This document shows, one piece after another, positions 1-8,386 of a stretch of DNA of 64,000 nucleotides. Position 1 is the stretch's first letter. Each line of letters starts with the position of its first letter. The translations under genes were made by a program, and so were the position numbers. Source of the stretch: Archangium violaceum (lineage in GTDB: Bacteria > Myxococcota > Myxococcia > Myxococcales > Myxococcaceae); contig NZ_CP069396.1 in the NCBI RefSeq assembly GCF_016887565.1, positions 4,553,001 through 4,617,000 of the forward strand. The letters are read 5' to 3'. Under the pieces are notes generated by a model. It was not told the DNA's origin. It made no database searches and saw only the letters and a list, made by a program, of their open reading frames with translations.

Positions 1-2
1 CG

Positions 3-836
3 AGCAACACCGTCATCACCACCGTGCCGCTTGCGGCAACTCCATTAGGAGTCGCCGTCACGCCGAACGGGGCCTTCGCCTACGTGGCGGATGGTGATGT
101 CTTTGGCGGCGAGGTCTCTGTGATCGATACGAGCACCAACACCGTCGTCGCCACCATCCCGGTCGGCGCCAATCCACGAGGAATCGCCATCACGCCGAAC
201 GGGGCGCGTGCCTACGTGGTGAATGGTGTCGATAACACCGTCTCGGTGATCGACACGGCGACCGGCACGGTCATCGCCACCGTGCCAGTCGGAAACTCCC
301 CGCAAGACGTCACCGTCTCGCCTGACGGGGCCTTCGCCTACGTGACGAATCCTTTTGACAACACGCTCTCGGTCATAGACACGGCGACCAACACGGTGAC
401 CGCCACCCCTTCGGTCGGGAGTTTTCCCATCGACATAGACATCACGCCGAACGGCGCGTCCGGCTACGTGTCGATCGCGGGTAGCAACGCCGTCGCGGTG
501 CTGGCGACCGCGAGCAACACCGTCGTCACCACCATCCCCGTCGGGTCAAACCCGTACGGAGTCGCCGTCACGCCGGACGGCGCCTCCGTCTACGTGGTGA
601 ACAACAGCGACGCCACCGTCTCGGTCATCAGCACGGCCACGAATACGGTGACAGCCACCATCCCGACCGGGCTGGTCGGAAGCGGCCCGTTCTATATCGC
701 CTTCGCGGTCAGGACGCAGGGGCCGACGGACGAAGACCAGTGCAAGAACGGCGGCTGGCAGACCTTCACCAACCCGAAGTTCAAGAATCAGGGGGAGTGC
801 GTCTCCTTCGTCAACCACATGAAACACTCGCAATGA
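3..836 (+). CDS. YVTN-type beta-propeller protein, 5' truncated by window edge
   Basis: The reading frame is open from the first bases of the window, so the N-terminus is missing; a GTG at 24 is internal, not a credible start. The visible protein is a run of about 40-residue repeats, each with a core like 'AYVVNGVDNTVSVIDTATGTV' shortened variants, the signature of YVTN/surface-layer 40-residue propeller blades. At least five blades are present. The last ~40 residues leave the propeller and carry a Cys-containing module (CKNGGWQTF, then FKNQGECVSFV), a tail also seen on other secreted bacterial proteins. Such propellers are usually extracellular or periplasmic binding scaffolds; no substrate can be inferred. 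It is followed by a 275-base gap with nothing recognisable. Confidence 0.85.
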   Translation, partial: SNTVITTVPLAATPLGVAVTPNGAFAYVADGDVFGGEVSVIDTSTNTVVATIPVGANPRGIAITPNGARAYVVNGVDNTVSVIDTATGTVIATVPVGNSPQDVTVSPDGAFAYVTNPFDNTLSVIDTATNTVTATPSVGSFPIDIDITPNGASGYVSIAGSNAVAVLATASNTVVTTIPVGSNPYGVAVTPDGASVYVVNNSDATVSVISTATNTVTATIPTGLVGSGPFYIAFAVRTQGPTDEDQCKNGGWQTFTNPKFKNQGECVSFVNHMKHSQ

Positions 837-1111
837 ACCGTTGGCCGGGCCGCGCGCCAGTGAAGCCGCCAACAACGATCAGAGATGCTCCGAGGCCGGG
901 CTTCGCCAGCCGGCTGGATTTGCCGCCGTGCCCTCCGGTGTTGCAGGGCGAACACCGCGCGCGGGAAGAGGGTGAGGACGTCCGAGATGGGACATGCGCC
1001 GTGCGACCCGGGTACGACTGTCACCCCGTGGATTTCCTTGTAGAAGCACAGACGCGCCATGCAGTGCTGGCGCTCAATGCTTCCTCCGGGAAGCAGAACC
1101 AGGAGCACGTC

Positions 1112-1777
1112 ATGGCCGCAATGAGGATGCCGTGTAGGGTCGGACTGGCTGTGCTGCTCGCGGTGGTGGCCATTGCCGCTCCTGGCCCGGTCGTGGCGAT
1201 GCCCCCGGACGGCTCCATCGCCGCCGCTCGCCAACAGCCCCTGGGCACCACCGTGACGGTGGTAGGGGTGGCGACGTCATTCACGGGAGCCTTCTTTCCC
1301 AATGACAATGGCTTCGCCATCCAGGAGAAGAAGGTCGGCATCTACATCCTCGACTCGCTCGACGCGAACATCGCGGTCGGCCAGGTGGTCCGTGTGACGG
1401 GCACGTTGACCAACTCCTTCGGGCAGGTGCTCAGCGTGGCACCGACGTCCATCGAGGTGCTGGGGGAGGCGCACGAGCCCCGGCCCCGCCCCGTGAAGAC
1501 CGGCGACGTGAGCGAGGAGACCGAGGGCCGCCTCGTCCGCATCAGGGGGACCATCGTCAGCGACATCGAGGATGACCCTCCCTTCGGATACAAGTTCGCG
1601 GTGGATGACGGCACCGGTCCCACCTTCGTGTTCGTCAATGCCGGCACGGGCATCGACGTGAGCGAGCTCGAGCAGGGGCAGCGCGTCGTCATCCAGGGCT
1701 TCAGCGGAGAGTTCCTCGGCGAGTACGAAGTGGACCCCGTGTTCCCGGAGGACATCCGCATCCTCCCTTCACGGTAA
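1112..1777 (+). CDS. Secreted protein with two OB-fold-like domains
   Basis: Start chosen at ATG 1112 because an AGGAG lies 7-11 bases upstream and the next residues form a clean signal peptide (MAAMRMPCRVGLAVLLAVV, hydrophobic, ending near VVAM). The open frame extends upstream to 740 but codes for nothing plausible. The mature part, about 195 residues, has two similar beta-rich units: residues ~33-115 (TVTVVGVATSFTG... VGQVVRVTGTL) and ~128-215 (GRLVRIRGTIVS... QGQRVVIQGF). The repeated 'G.VV.V.G' ends are typical of OB-fold units of the type seen in secreted nuclease-associated and YdeI-like proteins. Function unknown; it stands alone between unrelated genes. Confidence 0.7.
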   Translation: MAAMRMPCRVGLAVLLAVVAIAAPGPVVAMPPDGSIAAARQQPLGTTVTVVGVATSFTGAFFPNDNGFAIQEKKVGIYILDSLDANIAVGQVVRVTGTLTNSFGQVLSVAPTSIEVLGEAHEPRPRPVKTGDVSEETEGRLVRIRGTIVSDIEDDPPFGYKFAVDDGTGPTFVFVNAGTGIDVSELEQGQRVVIQGFSGEFLGEYEVDPVFPEDIRILPSR

Positions 1778-1807
1778 GGGAGTGGCTCAATCGAATCACG
1801 AGCGCTT

Positions 1808-2578
1808 TCATGGTTGCAGCGAGCGCGGCTCCGGGGGCTTCTGTCTGACGGGCATGTAGCACTTGCCGTCGAACTCGGCCGTGCTCCTGGGACAGGGGGC
1901 CTTGGCCTCAAGCAGTACCCAGCATCCTCCGTGGATCTCCACCTCCGTTCCCTTGAGGCAGGGCGGCTTTCGCTGTCCCTCGAAAGGGGCGCTCGGCATC
2001 GGGTAGCCGATGATGGGTTGGGTGTCGTCTTGCAGATCGACCCAGGCCACTGGCTCATTCCACACGGCTTTGGCCTCTCCGGGACTCCACTTGTCGGTAG
2101 ACCCGGGAGAACGGGGCCAGAGCGTCACCGCCGCCAGTACGAGCGCCACCGCCGCGAGTGCTCCAACCCCCACGCGCCGCCACTTCTTGCGTGAGGCTTC
2201 TCGCCTGGGAGGCCGTGACAAGGGCTCTCGATTGAGGTGCGCTCCCGTATCCGCTCGCTCATCGACACAGGCGAGCGCGCCCGACAGCCTGATGAACATC
2301 CGCGTCAGTTCCGAGAGGGCCAAGGCCTCCGCCCTGGGCGCGTGCTCCACCTCCAGTGCCAGGAACGGAGGGTCGGCATCTGCCGTGACGCGCACGGTCC
2401 ACGGCGTTCGTGGACGCCACGTCCCCGCCCGTCCCGGCCTCACCACCAGCGCGAAGGCACCTGTCTCGACGTTGTGCGCCTCGTAGATGCGGCCCACTTC
2501 CGAGCCGGTATTCCGGTAGCGCTTGCGGATGTGGTACCGCCCCAGCTTGCCTCCGCTCCACTTCGGTGTGTCGCCCAT
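1808..2578 (-). CDS. Kinase-like single-pass membrane protein (pseudokinase remnant), unknown role
   Basis: Start taken at the ATG ending at 2578, preceded by GGGAGAG; the frame continues upstream to 2698 without a good start signal. The 256-residue protein opens with a segment that resembles the glycine-rich/N-lobe strand pair of myxobacterial Ser/Thr kinases (YRNTGSEVGRIYEAHNVETG) but there is no VAIK lysine, HRD or DFG motif, so no kinase activity is expected. A basic stretch and one transmembrane helix follow (residues ~125-145, GALAAVALVLAAVTLW). The C-terminal part has a two-Cys pattern (PPCLKGTEVEIHGGCW ... CPRS..FDGKCYMP) that I recall from the extracellular tails of myxobacterial kinases. 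Interpretation: an inactive, shortened member of that family. Converges on no partner gene. Confidence 0.55.
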   Translation of the reverse strand: MGDTPKWSGGKLGRYHIRKRYRNTGSEVGRIYEAHNVETGAFALVVRPGRAGTWRPRTPWTVRVTADADPPFLALEVEHAPRAEALALSELTRMFIRLSGALACVDERADTGAHLNREPLSRPPRREASRKKWRRVGVGALAAVALVLAAVTLWPRSPGSTDKWSPGEAKAVWNEPVAWVDLQDDTQPIIGYPMPSAPFEGQRKPPCLKGTEVEIHGGCWVLLEAKAPCPRSTAEFDGKCYMPVRQKPPEPRSLQP

Positions 2579-2800
2579 GCCTGCATCTCTCCCGCGAGGT
2601 GAGGTCGGACTACTTACCCCAAGAGTCGGGTTCCACGAAATCTGTTGGCTCCCCGAGGAGCGGAAGGACCGGCGCGACGACTGGCGCCACCGAGCCACGC
2701 CACCTCGCCCATGCTCCAGAATTCGTCACTCGGCGCTCCGGGATGAGCCCACGCCAGCAGGTATCGGTATGGTGGTGGCTTTCTCCCGGAGGTCGTCGTC

Positions 2801-4192
2801 ATGCGGCTGCGGAGCCTCTTCCTCATCGGCGCGGTCCTCCTGGCGCTCCTGAGTCTGGGTTCCGCGGCTGGCTTGTTCTGGATGAGCACCCAGTTCCAGT
2901 CGCAGACCACGCGCCTGAGCGACTCCATTGACAGGGTGCACTCCGCCGAACGGCTGTCACACTCCCTCTTCCTGCTCCAGGTGGTCCAGGAGTTCGCGAG
3001 CATCCATGCCTCGGACGTAGGGCCGCCTGTCAGCGTGGACGAGGCGCGCCGCCGGGTTTCGGAGCAGCTGGAGCAGATCGATCCGTACGCGGACACCGTC
3101 CAGGAGCGGGCGTTGCTCGAGAATGTCCGCCGCCAGGTCGAGGCATACCTTCGCGCTCCAGCTCAGGAGCGGCTGTCCAGGTTGAGGGATGCCATCGAGG
3201 CCGCCGAGGCCGTGTCCATGTCGAGCATCGAGCGGGCACGTGCCGTCCGCGAAGAGGCGGCACGGGTGAGCGACGCGGCAAGGCTCATCGGAGGACTGCT
3301 CGCGATAGGGATCGTGATGGGGGTGGCAGTCGTCCTCGCCGCCACCCGCACGCGCCTCTATCTGCCGCTCCTGTCGATCCGCCGGGCGCTGGCGGCCTTC
3401 AAGTCCGGACAGCGGGAGTCGAGATTGGCGCAGGTGGGAGTCCGCGAACTCCGCGAGCTGGCCGCCGAGTTCAACGACATGGCCGAGACCCTGAGCAGCC
3501 AGGACGCGCGGCATGTCCAGTTCCTGGCGGGCGTCGCCCACGATCTGCGCAACCCGCTCAATGTCCTCAAGCTGTCGGTCCAGCTCCTCATCCGGGCGCC
3601 AACGCCGCCTCCGCCAGAGAAGGTCCGGGAGTCACTGGTCCGCATCTCCACGCAGCTCGATCGGCTCGATCGCATGGTGGGAGACCTCCTGGAGCAGACC
3701 CGGATCGAGGCTGGCAATCTCGAGCTCCGCCTGGAGGACAGCGATCTGCGCGAGCTCGTGACGGAGGTGATCGAGCTCCACCGGCCCTCGAGCCAGCAGC
3801 ACCAGATCGAGCTCTCCGTGCCCGACATGCCCGTTCCGGTGCGTGGGGATCCGACGCGGCTCAGCCAGGTGCTCACCAACCTCCTGAGCAATGCCATCAA
3901 GTACTCGCCTCGGGGAGGCCTCGTGCGCGTGCTGCTCACTCAGTCCCAGGATGAAGTGATGCTCTCCGTCTCCGACGAAGGCATAGGCATCCCTCCCGAC
4001 GAGTACGAGCACATCTTCGAGCCCTTCAGACGGAGCAAGGACTCGAGCGCGGAGATCCCCGGCATCGGATTGGGGCTCTCCGTCTCCCGCCGCATCGTGC
4101 GGGCCCACGGCGGGGACATCGAGGTGGTGAGCCAGGTAGGAGCCGGCTCGACCTTCCGGGTCCGGCTACCGTCCCAGCACCCCCGCACGTAG
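2801..4192 (+). CDS. Membrane-bound sensor histidine kinase (HAMP-HisKA-HATPase)
   Basis: A 463-residue sensor kinase. Start at ATG 2801 is preceded by GGAGG at a suitable distance. Two transmembrane helices (about residues 6-29 and 165-187) flank a ~135-residue, mostly helical periplasmic sensor. A HAMP linker follows, then the dimerisation/phosphoacceptor H-box (FLAGVAHDLRNPLN, with His about residue 247), and the ATP-binding domain with N-box (LTNLLSNAIKYS), G1 (DEGIGIPPDEY) and G2 (GIGLGLSVSRRI). All catalytic motifs look intact. No response regulator lies next to it, so it is an orphan kinase, a common arrangement in myxobacteria. The signal it senses cannot be deduced. Confidence 0.93.
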   Translation: MRLRSLFLIGAVLLALLSLGSAAGLFWMSTQFQSQTTRLSDSIDRVHSAERLSHSLFLLQVVQEFASIHASDVGPPVSVDEARRRVSEQLEQIDPYADTVQERALLENVRRQVEAYLRAPAQERLSRLRDAIEAAEAVSMSSIERARAVREEAARVSDAARLIGGLLAIGIVMGVAVVLAATRTRLYLPLLSIRRALAAFKSGQRESRLAQVGVRELRELAAEFNDMAETLSSQDARHVQFLAGVAHDLRNPLNVLKLSVQLLIRAPTPPPPEKVRESLVRISTQLDRLDRMVGDLLEQTRIEAGNLELRLEDSDLRELVTEVIELHRPSSQQHQIELSVPDMPVPVRGDPTRLSQVLTNLLSNAIKYSPRGGLVRVLLTQSQDEVMLSVSDEGIGIPPDEYEHIFEPFRRSKDSSAEIPGIGLGLSVSRRIVRAHGGDIEVVSQVGAGSTFRVRLPSQHPRT

Positions 4193-4204
4193 GCGGAAAT
4201 GAAA

Positions 4205-4245
4205 CGGCCCACTCCCGCCGCGAAGCTGCTCGGGGGAGTGGGCCG
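4205..4245. terminator. Bidirectional terminator between convergent genes
   Basis: A perfect 12-base-pair stem (4205-4216 with 4234-4245, arms CGGCCCACTCCC / GGGAGTGGGCCG) with a 17-base loop lies between the convergent histidine kinase and glucanase genes. On the minus strand it is followed by TTTCATTTCC, so it should work best for the glucanase transcript. Confidence 0.75.
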
Positions 4246-4270
4246 CTGATGTCGAGACTGCGTCAAGCCA

Positions 4271-6643
4271 TCACTTGGTCCAGGTGTAGTTCGGAGAATC
4301 GTACTGCGCGCCGTTCTTGTTGTAGGTGTACGAGTACGTGAGCGTCTGACCCGAGCCCAGGCCGGACACGGTGTGCTCCCAGCGGCCCGTGCCGCTGTTG
4401 TACGTCATGGTGACGTTCTGCTGCCCGAGGCCCGGGTAGCTGTAGTGCACGATGACGTAGTTCGCCGTGAAGCCCGTGGGCTTGAACCACACGAGCGCCT
4501 GGGTGGAGCTGACGGTGCTCGTGCCGTAGGTCCACTCGGTGCCGGTGCCGTTGCTGCCGCCGGTGCTGCCCGACTGCGTGGTGGCGCTGGCGGTGTTGCT
4601 GACCGCCGAGACGTTGCCGGCCGCATCCCGCGCCCTGACCGTGAAGCTATAGGCCGTCGAGGCCGTCAGCCCCGTGCTGCTGTACGTCGTCGTGGTCGAC
4701 GTGCCGACGAGCGTGCCGTTGCGGTAGATGTCATAGCCCGTCACGCCCACGTTGTCCGACGATGCGCTCCAGGTCAGGTTGATCTGGCTGCTCGAAGCGG
4801 CCGTGGCCGACAGGTTCGCCGGAGTGGTCGGCGCCTGGGTGTCGGTCGGCGGCGGCGTCCCCGTGCCCACGTACTCGGCAACCGTCTGCCTCATGGCCTC
4901 GGCGGGGGAGTTGGCGTAGACCCGGCCACCGGTGTTGTTGATCACGTGGGTGATCTCACTGCCAGCCATTCCATTCAGCCAGATGGTGGTCATGTGGTGG
5001 ATCTTGATGCCCGGGTAGTTGGGCGCCTCGATCGCGGTGTGCAGCTTGACGGCCGCGTCACGGAAGTACGAGTACACACCCACGCCCCACGCCTCGTGGG
5101 TGGTCACCGAGTTGGCGATCTTGTACGACGCGTACCCGTTCACCGTGCCGTTCATCCACGACGCCTGGTTGGGGACGTCATAGGGAATCTCGGACTGGTA
5201 GAAGTACACCCGGCCGCCATTGCCGTTCCACACCGTCTGGTACTCTTCGTGGTGCTCGTTGAACAGGCCGTAGATCGTGACGTTCCTTCCGTTCACGACG
5301 AGGCCGCTCTTCGTGATGTTGGTGTTCCAGTAGGCGCTCTCTCCGTGGTCCGCGCGCCACAGCCAGAGCTGGTCACCCACGACGTTGTTGCTGTTGATCG
5401 TGATGCCCACGTCGTTGCGGCCGGGGAACGCACCGCCGGTCCTGACGGTCAGATCATAGAGGAAGGTCGGGTTGGCCGAGTGATCGAGCGAGCTGCCCGT
5501 GGGACCGACCTCCAGGAGGCTGGGGGAGTTGACCGTACCGGCCTCGAGGATCATGCCCGCGATCTTCACGCCGGGCACGTCGGCGACCTTGATGGCCGGC
5601 GTGCCACTCGTCGGGATCAGCGAGGGAACGCCAATGCCGAGCAGGATGGTGTTGGCGTTGTTGACGCGAAGCGTGTCATTGAGCGAGTAGATGCCCGGGG
5701 TGAACAGGAGGTGCTTGCCCTGGCTCAGCGCGCTGTTGAGGCTCGCGGCGCTGTCCGTCTCCGGACGGGCGATATAGAACTGGGAGATGGGGAGCGACTG
5801 TCCCGGCGTGGAACCGGCGGCCCAGCTGACGCCCTGGGTATTGGTCTGCAGGGCCGGGACGAAGACGTAATACTGTCCGCCGCTGGTGTAGAGGTAGGGC
5901 TTCTCCCGGATGATCGGCGTCCTGTCGACGACCGTGTAGGCCGGCTCCGGGAAATTCCCCGTCGGCGTATTCACGCTGCCCACGAACACCATGTTCCACA
6001 CGGCGTTCGACCAGCTCGCCCACTTGCTGTTTCGGGAGAGCCACTGCTGCTGCGAGGCGGGAACGACGGTACTGTCCACGAGGGAGTCGGCGAGAAATCC
6101 GCCGCTGGCCCAGCCGGCGTTCCAGTTCTCGTCGAACTCGAACAGGTGCAGCTCGCCCTTGACGTGCAGACGCCGCAGGGGCGCGGCCTGCGAAACGGCG
6201 ATCCGCGTGATGCCGTTGGACGGGGTGACGGCGAAGTTCTCGAGGGTGCGCCAGAAGTTGCAGGTCGCGTTGGCGGCGGGCATCCACTTCGCGGTGACGT
6301 TCACCCCGCCGTTGATGTTCACGTCATCGGGATTCTGTCCCAGACCCGCGACGTGAGTGTAGAAGCCCACGTTGAAGGTGACGTTATATGCACCCGGCTT
6401 GAAGAGCAGTGCATACCGGTCGGTGCCAAACTGATTGGCCTCCATCTTCGTGAAGACGGTGTTGGCGACATTGTTGATGTCGGTCGCCGCCATCGTCGGA
6501 TCGAAGACGTAGACGCGAGGGCCGAAGATGGTGGTGTTCGCCTGGGAAATGGGCGTCGCCGCTTCGGCCACACCTGGAATGACCGCGCAGAGTCCCGCCG
6601 CGGTGGCCAGGGCGGAAACCGTGGATGCCAGCTTTTTGATCAT
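4271..6643 (-). CDS. Secreted GH55-like beta-1,3-glucanase with FnIII and CBM56-like modules
   Basis: Start at the ATG ending at 6643, preceded by AGGAG and followed by a signal peptide (MIKKLASTVSALATAAGL, cleaved after GVAEA). The ~570-residue catalytic part is a parallel beta-helix-like protein of the GH55 type, a family often misnamed 'adenylyl cyclase' in actinobacterial genomes: recognisable blocks are YALLFKPGAYN, GFYTHVAGLG, VSQAAPLRRLHV, REKPYLY, LLFTPGIYSLNDTLRV, LWLWRADHG and YFYQSEIPYD (Glu ~485, candidate catalytic acid). A fibronectin type III domain follows (residues ~600-690), then a C-terminal module from ~696 resembling CBM56, which binds beta-1,3-glucan. The expected role is extracellular laminarin or fungal-wall degradation. 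Operator-like dyads upstream and the neighbouring lacI gene suggest substrate induction. Family assignment is from recalled motif similarity. Confidence 0.8.
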   Translation of the reverse strand: MIKKLASTVSALATAAGLCAVIPGVAEAATPISQANTTIFGPRVYVFDPTMAATDINNVANTVFTKMEANQFGTDRYALLFKPGAYNVTFNVGFYTHVAGLGQNPDDVNINGGVNVTAKWMPAANATCNFWRTLENFAVTPSNGITRIAVSQAAPLRRLHVKGELHLFEFDENWNAGWASGGFLADSLVDSTVVPASQQQWLSRNSKWASWSNAVWNMVFVGSVNTPTGNFPEPAYTVVDRTPIIREKPYLYTSGGQYYVFVPALQTNTQGVSWAAGSTPGQSLPISQFYIARPETDSAASLNSALSQGKHLLFTPGIYSLNDTLRVNNANTILLGIGVPSLIPTSGTPAIKVADVPGVKIAGMILEAGTVNSPSLLEVGPTGSSLDHSANPTFLYDLTVRTGGAFPGRNDVGITINSNNVVGDQLWLWRADHGESAYWNTNITKSGLVVNGRNVTIYGLFNEHHEEYQTVWNGNGGRVYFYQSEIPYDVPNQASWMNGTVNGYASYKIANSVTTHEAWGVGVYSYFRDAAVKLHTAIEAPNYPGIKIHHMTTIWLNGMAGSEITHVINNTGGRVYANSPAEAMRQTVAEYVGTGTPPPTDTQAPTTPANLSATAASSSQINLTWSASSDNVGVTGYDIYRNGTLVGTSTTTTYSSTGLTASTAYSFTVRARDAAGNVSAVSNTASATTQSGSTGGSNGTGTEWTYGTSTVSSTQALVWFKPTGFTANYVIVHYSYPGLGQQNVTMTYNSGTGRWEHTVSGLGSGQTLTYSYTYNKNGAQYDSPNYTWTK

Positions 6644-6817
6644 TGCATTGTCTCCTGGGGAGAGAGGACCGCTCGTATCGAGAAACTTCAGACTGTCAGG
6701 GCCTGGGCAAGACACGGGCATCGCGCCGACTCGGATTCGAGCCGCGCGGAACGTCACGTCCAGTTGTGTTCCTTCACCGCATGAGGAGAACCCGGCCTGA
6801 TTCGCGGACGGGACGCC

Positions 6818-6831
6818 TGATGGCGCTTTCA
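6818..6831. promoter_or_regulatory. LacI-type operator candidate O1
   Basis: TGATGGCGCTTTCA matches the symmetric 14-mer TGAAAGCGCTTTCA at 12 positions, with the CpG-centred core typical of LacI/GalR operators. It is the copy nearest to the glucanase gene, about 180 bases upstream of its ATG. A further half-site (GCGCTTTC) lies at 6886-6893. Confidence 0.55.
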
Positions 6832-6939
6832 AGTTCGCGTTTCGCGCTGCGTCAAGGCACCTCGAGTTCAGCTCGAGGCCACCTAGCGCTTTCCAAGAAT
6901 AGATTTAAAGCAGGTTATCCCGCGAGTAAAGCATTCTTT

Positions 6940-6953
6940 TGAAAGCGCCTTCA
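6940..6953. promoter_or_regulatory. LacI-type operator candidate O2
   Basis: TGAAAGCGCCTTCA differs from the symmetric 14-mer TGAAAGCGCTTTCA at one base and is flanked by further matching T/A. It sits in the 494-base gap between lacI and the glucanase gene. On the minus strand an AT-rich stretch with a weak promoter-like pair (TTTACT, 16 bases, TTAAAT) follows it, so a repressor here would overlap or precede the glucanase promoter. Confidence 0.65.
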
Positions 6954-7088
6954 AAAAGTGATGGCTGCTTTGTGCGAAAGGCAGGCAGAGCGGGGCATCT
7001 GCTCGGTAGTGGACACTCCAAGGGGTTGACGCGGCCGGGCAGATGATGACGCCATGCGTCTTGTTTTGCATCGCGGCACCGTTGAAGG

Positions 7089-7102
7089 TGAAACCGCTTT
7101 CA
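7089..7102. promoter_or_regulatory. LacI-type operator candidate O3
   Basis: TGAAACCGCTTTCA differs from TGAAAGCGCTTTCA at one base. It lies just downstream of the lacI stop codon. With O1 and O2 it gives three spaced operators (centres about 120 and 150 bases apart), an arrangement compatible with repression by DNA looping. Confidence 0.6.
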
Positions 7103-7137
7103 ATTCGCGATGTCGCGATGCGTCAATGCCCGAGTCG

Positions 7138-8166
7138 TCAGCCGCGTTTCCTCGTGGTCGATTCACGTACGATGAGCTGCAGCGGCAGGTCCGGCATGGA
7201 GACCTTCTTGCCCGCGATCATCCGCAGCATCGCCTCGCCAGCGACCTTGCCCAGGTCGTACACCGGCTGACGCACGGTGGTGAGCGGCGGGGTGGTGTAG
7301 AGCGAGCCCGGCAGATCATCGAAGCCAATCAGCGACATGTCCTCGGGGACGCGGATGGACTTGTTGTGCAGCGCCAGGCGGGCGCCATAGGCCATCTGAT
7401 CATTGGCGACGAACAGGGCGGTGAAGCTCAGGCGGGTGGCCAGGAGCTGGTTCAACGCCAGCAGACCACTGCCCTCGTGGAAGTCGCCGTAGGCGACGAG
7501 GCGATCGTCCATGGGGATGCCCGCCTTCTTCAGCGCGCGGCGGTAGCCCTCCAGGCGCTCCCGGGCATCGATGTGCTCCTGGGGCCCGGCGATGTGGGCG
7601 ATGCGGGTATGGCCCAGCTGGATCAGATGCCAGGTGGCCTCGAAGGCGGCCTGCTCGTTGTCGAGCCGGATGCTGAGCACGTTGGGGCCTTGCAGGTCGC
7701 GTCCGGTGATGACGAGCGGCACGCGGTTCGCGTAGCTGAGCAGGGTCTCGTCGTCGATCGCGCCGGTCAGCACGATGACGCCCTCGACGCGGCGCGCCAC
7801 CAGCAACGCCATGCGCTCCATCTCCTTGGTCGCGTTCCAGTGCCCGCTCACGAACAAGGGCGAGTAGCCGGCCTCGGCCAGGCTGTCCTCGATCCCCTTG
7901 AGCGTCTCGTTATAGAAGGCGCTGGAGATGTCTTGCGTAATCACCCCCACCGACATGGTGTGACCCAGCGCCAGTCCCCGAGCGATCTCATTGGGGTGGT
8001 ACTGGAGGTCCGCGATGGCCTGCTCCACGGCTTGACGCTTGCTATCACTCACGCGGGCGGTGCCATTGAGGATGCGCGACACTGTACTCGGTGAGACGCG
8101 GGCACGACGGGCAACTTCTTCCAGCGTCACGGGCGGCGAACTGCGATCATCCATGTAGGTGCTCAT
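7138..8166 (-). CDS. LacI-family transcriptional regulator, probable glucan-utilisation repressor
   Basis: A 342-residue LacI/GalR regulator. The N-terminal helix-turn-helix and hinge are intact (VTLEEVARRARVSPSTVSRILNG, then HPNEIARGLALG), followed by a periplasmic-binding-protein-like effector domain from about residue 70 (VGVITQDISSAFYNETLKGI; FVANDQMAYGARLAL; SLIGFDDLPGSLYTTPPLTTV). The start may be at 8166 or at an in-frame ATG 12 bases downstream (8154); neither has a strong ribosome site. It is encoded directly upstream of the glucanase gene, same strand, with operator-like dyads in between. A weaker dyad with the same core (AAAGCGCCTTC, 8191-8201) sits just upstream of lacI itself, which suggests autoregulation. 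Confidence 0.92.
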   Translation of the reverse strand: MSTYMDDRSSPPVTLEEVARRARVSPSTVSRILNGTARVSDSKRQAVEQAIADLQYHPNEIARGLALGHTMSVGVITQDISSAFYNETLKGIEDSLAEAGYSPLFVSGHWNATKEMERMALLVARRVEGVIVLTGAIDDETLLSYANRVPLVITGRDLQGPNVLSIRLDNEQAAFEATWHLIQLGHTRIAHIAGPQEHIDARERLEGYRRALKKAGIPMDDRLVAYGDFHEGSGLLALNQLLATRLSFTALFVANDQMAYGARLALHNKSIRVPEDMSLIGFDDLPGSLYTTPPLTTVRQPVYDLGKVAGEAMLRMIAGKKVSMPDLPLQLIVRESTTRKRG

Positions 8167-8188
8167 AACATCGGCCCAAGAACCCCGT

Positions 8189-8202
8189 CAAAAGCGCCTT
8201 CC
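8189..8202. promoter_or_regulatory. Weak LacI-type operator upstream of lacI
   Basis: CAAAAGCGCCTTCC shares the AAAGCGCCTTC core of operator O2 but matches the symmetric 14-mer at only 10 positions. Its place 22-36 bases upstream of the first lacI start codon fits an autoregulatory site. Confidence 0.4.
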
Positions 8203-8246
8203 CGGGATGTGTCATGAGGTGGCGTACCCTCTGAAGGGCCGGAGGA

Positions 8247-8271
8247 TGCCCGGCGGCAGGCCCGCCGGGCA
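8247..8271 (-). terminator. GC hairpin downstream of the polysaccharide lyase gene
   Basis: A perfect 10-base-pair stem (TGCCCGGCGG / CCGCCGGGCA) with a 5-base loop. There is no T-run, so it is only a possible terminator for the polysaccharide lyase transcript. The rest of the 220-base gap before lacI is GC-rich and shows no gene. Confidence 0.4.
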
Positions 8272-8386
8272 CGGCCGCCGCGGCGGTGCCTCCGGTGGGG
8301 TGGGGGGAGATGCGGCCACCCCACGCCAGAGGCCCAGGAGGGCCTTCCGGAGGGCGTCCCCGGCCTTCGTCACGCCCGGGCCGGGA

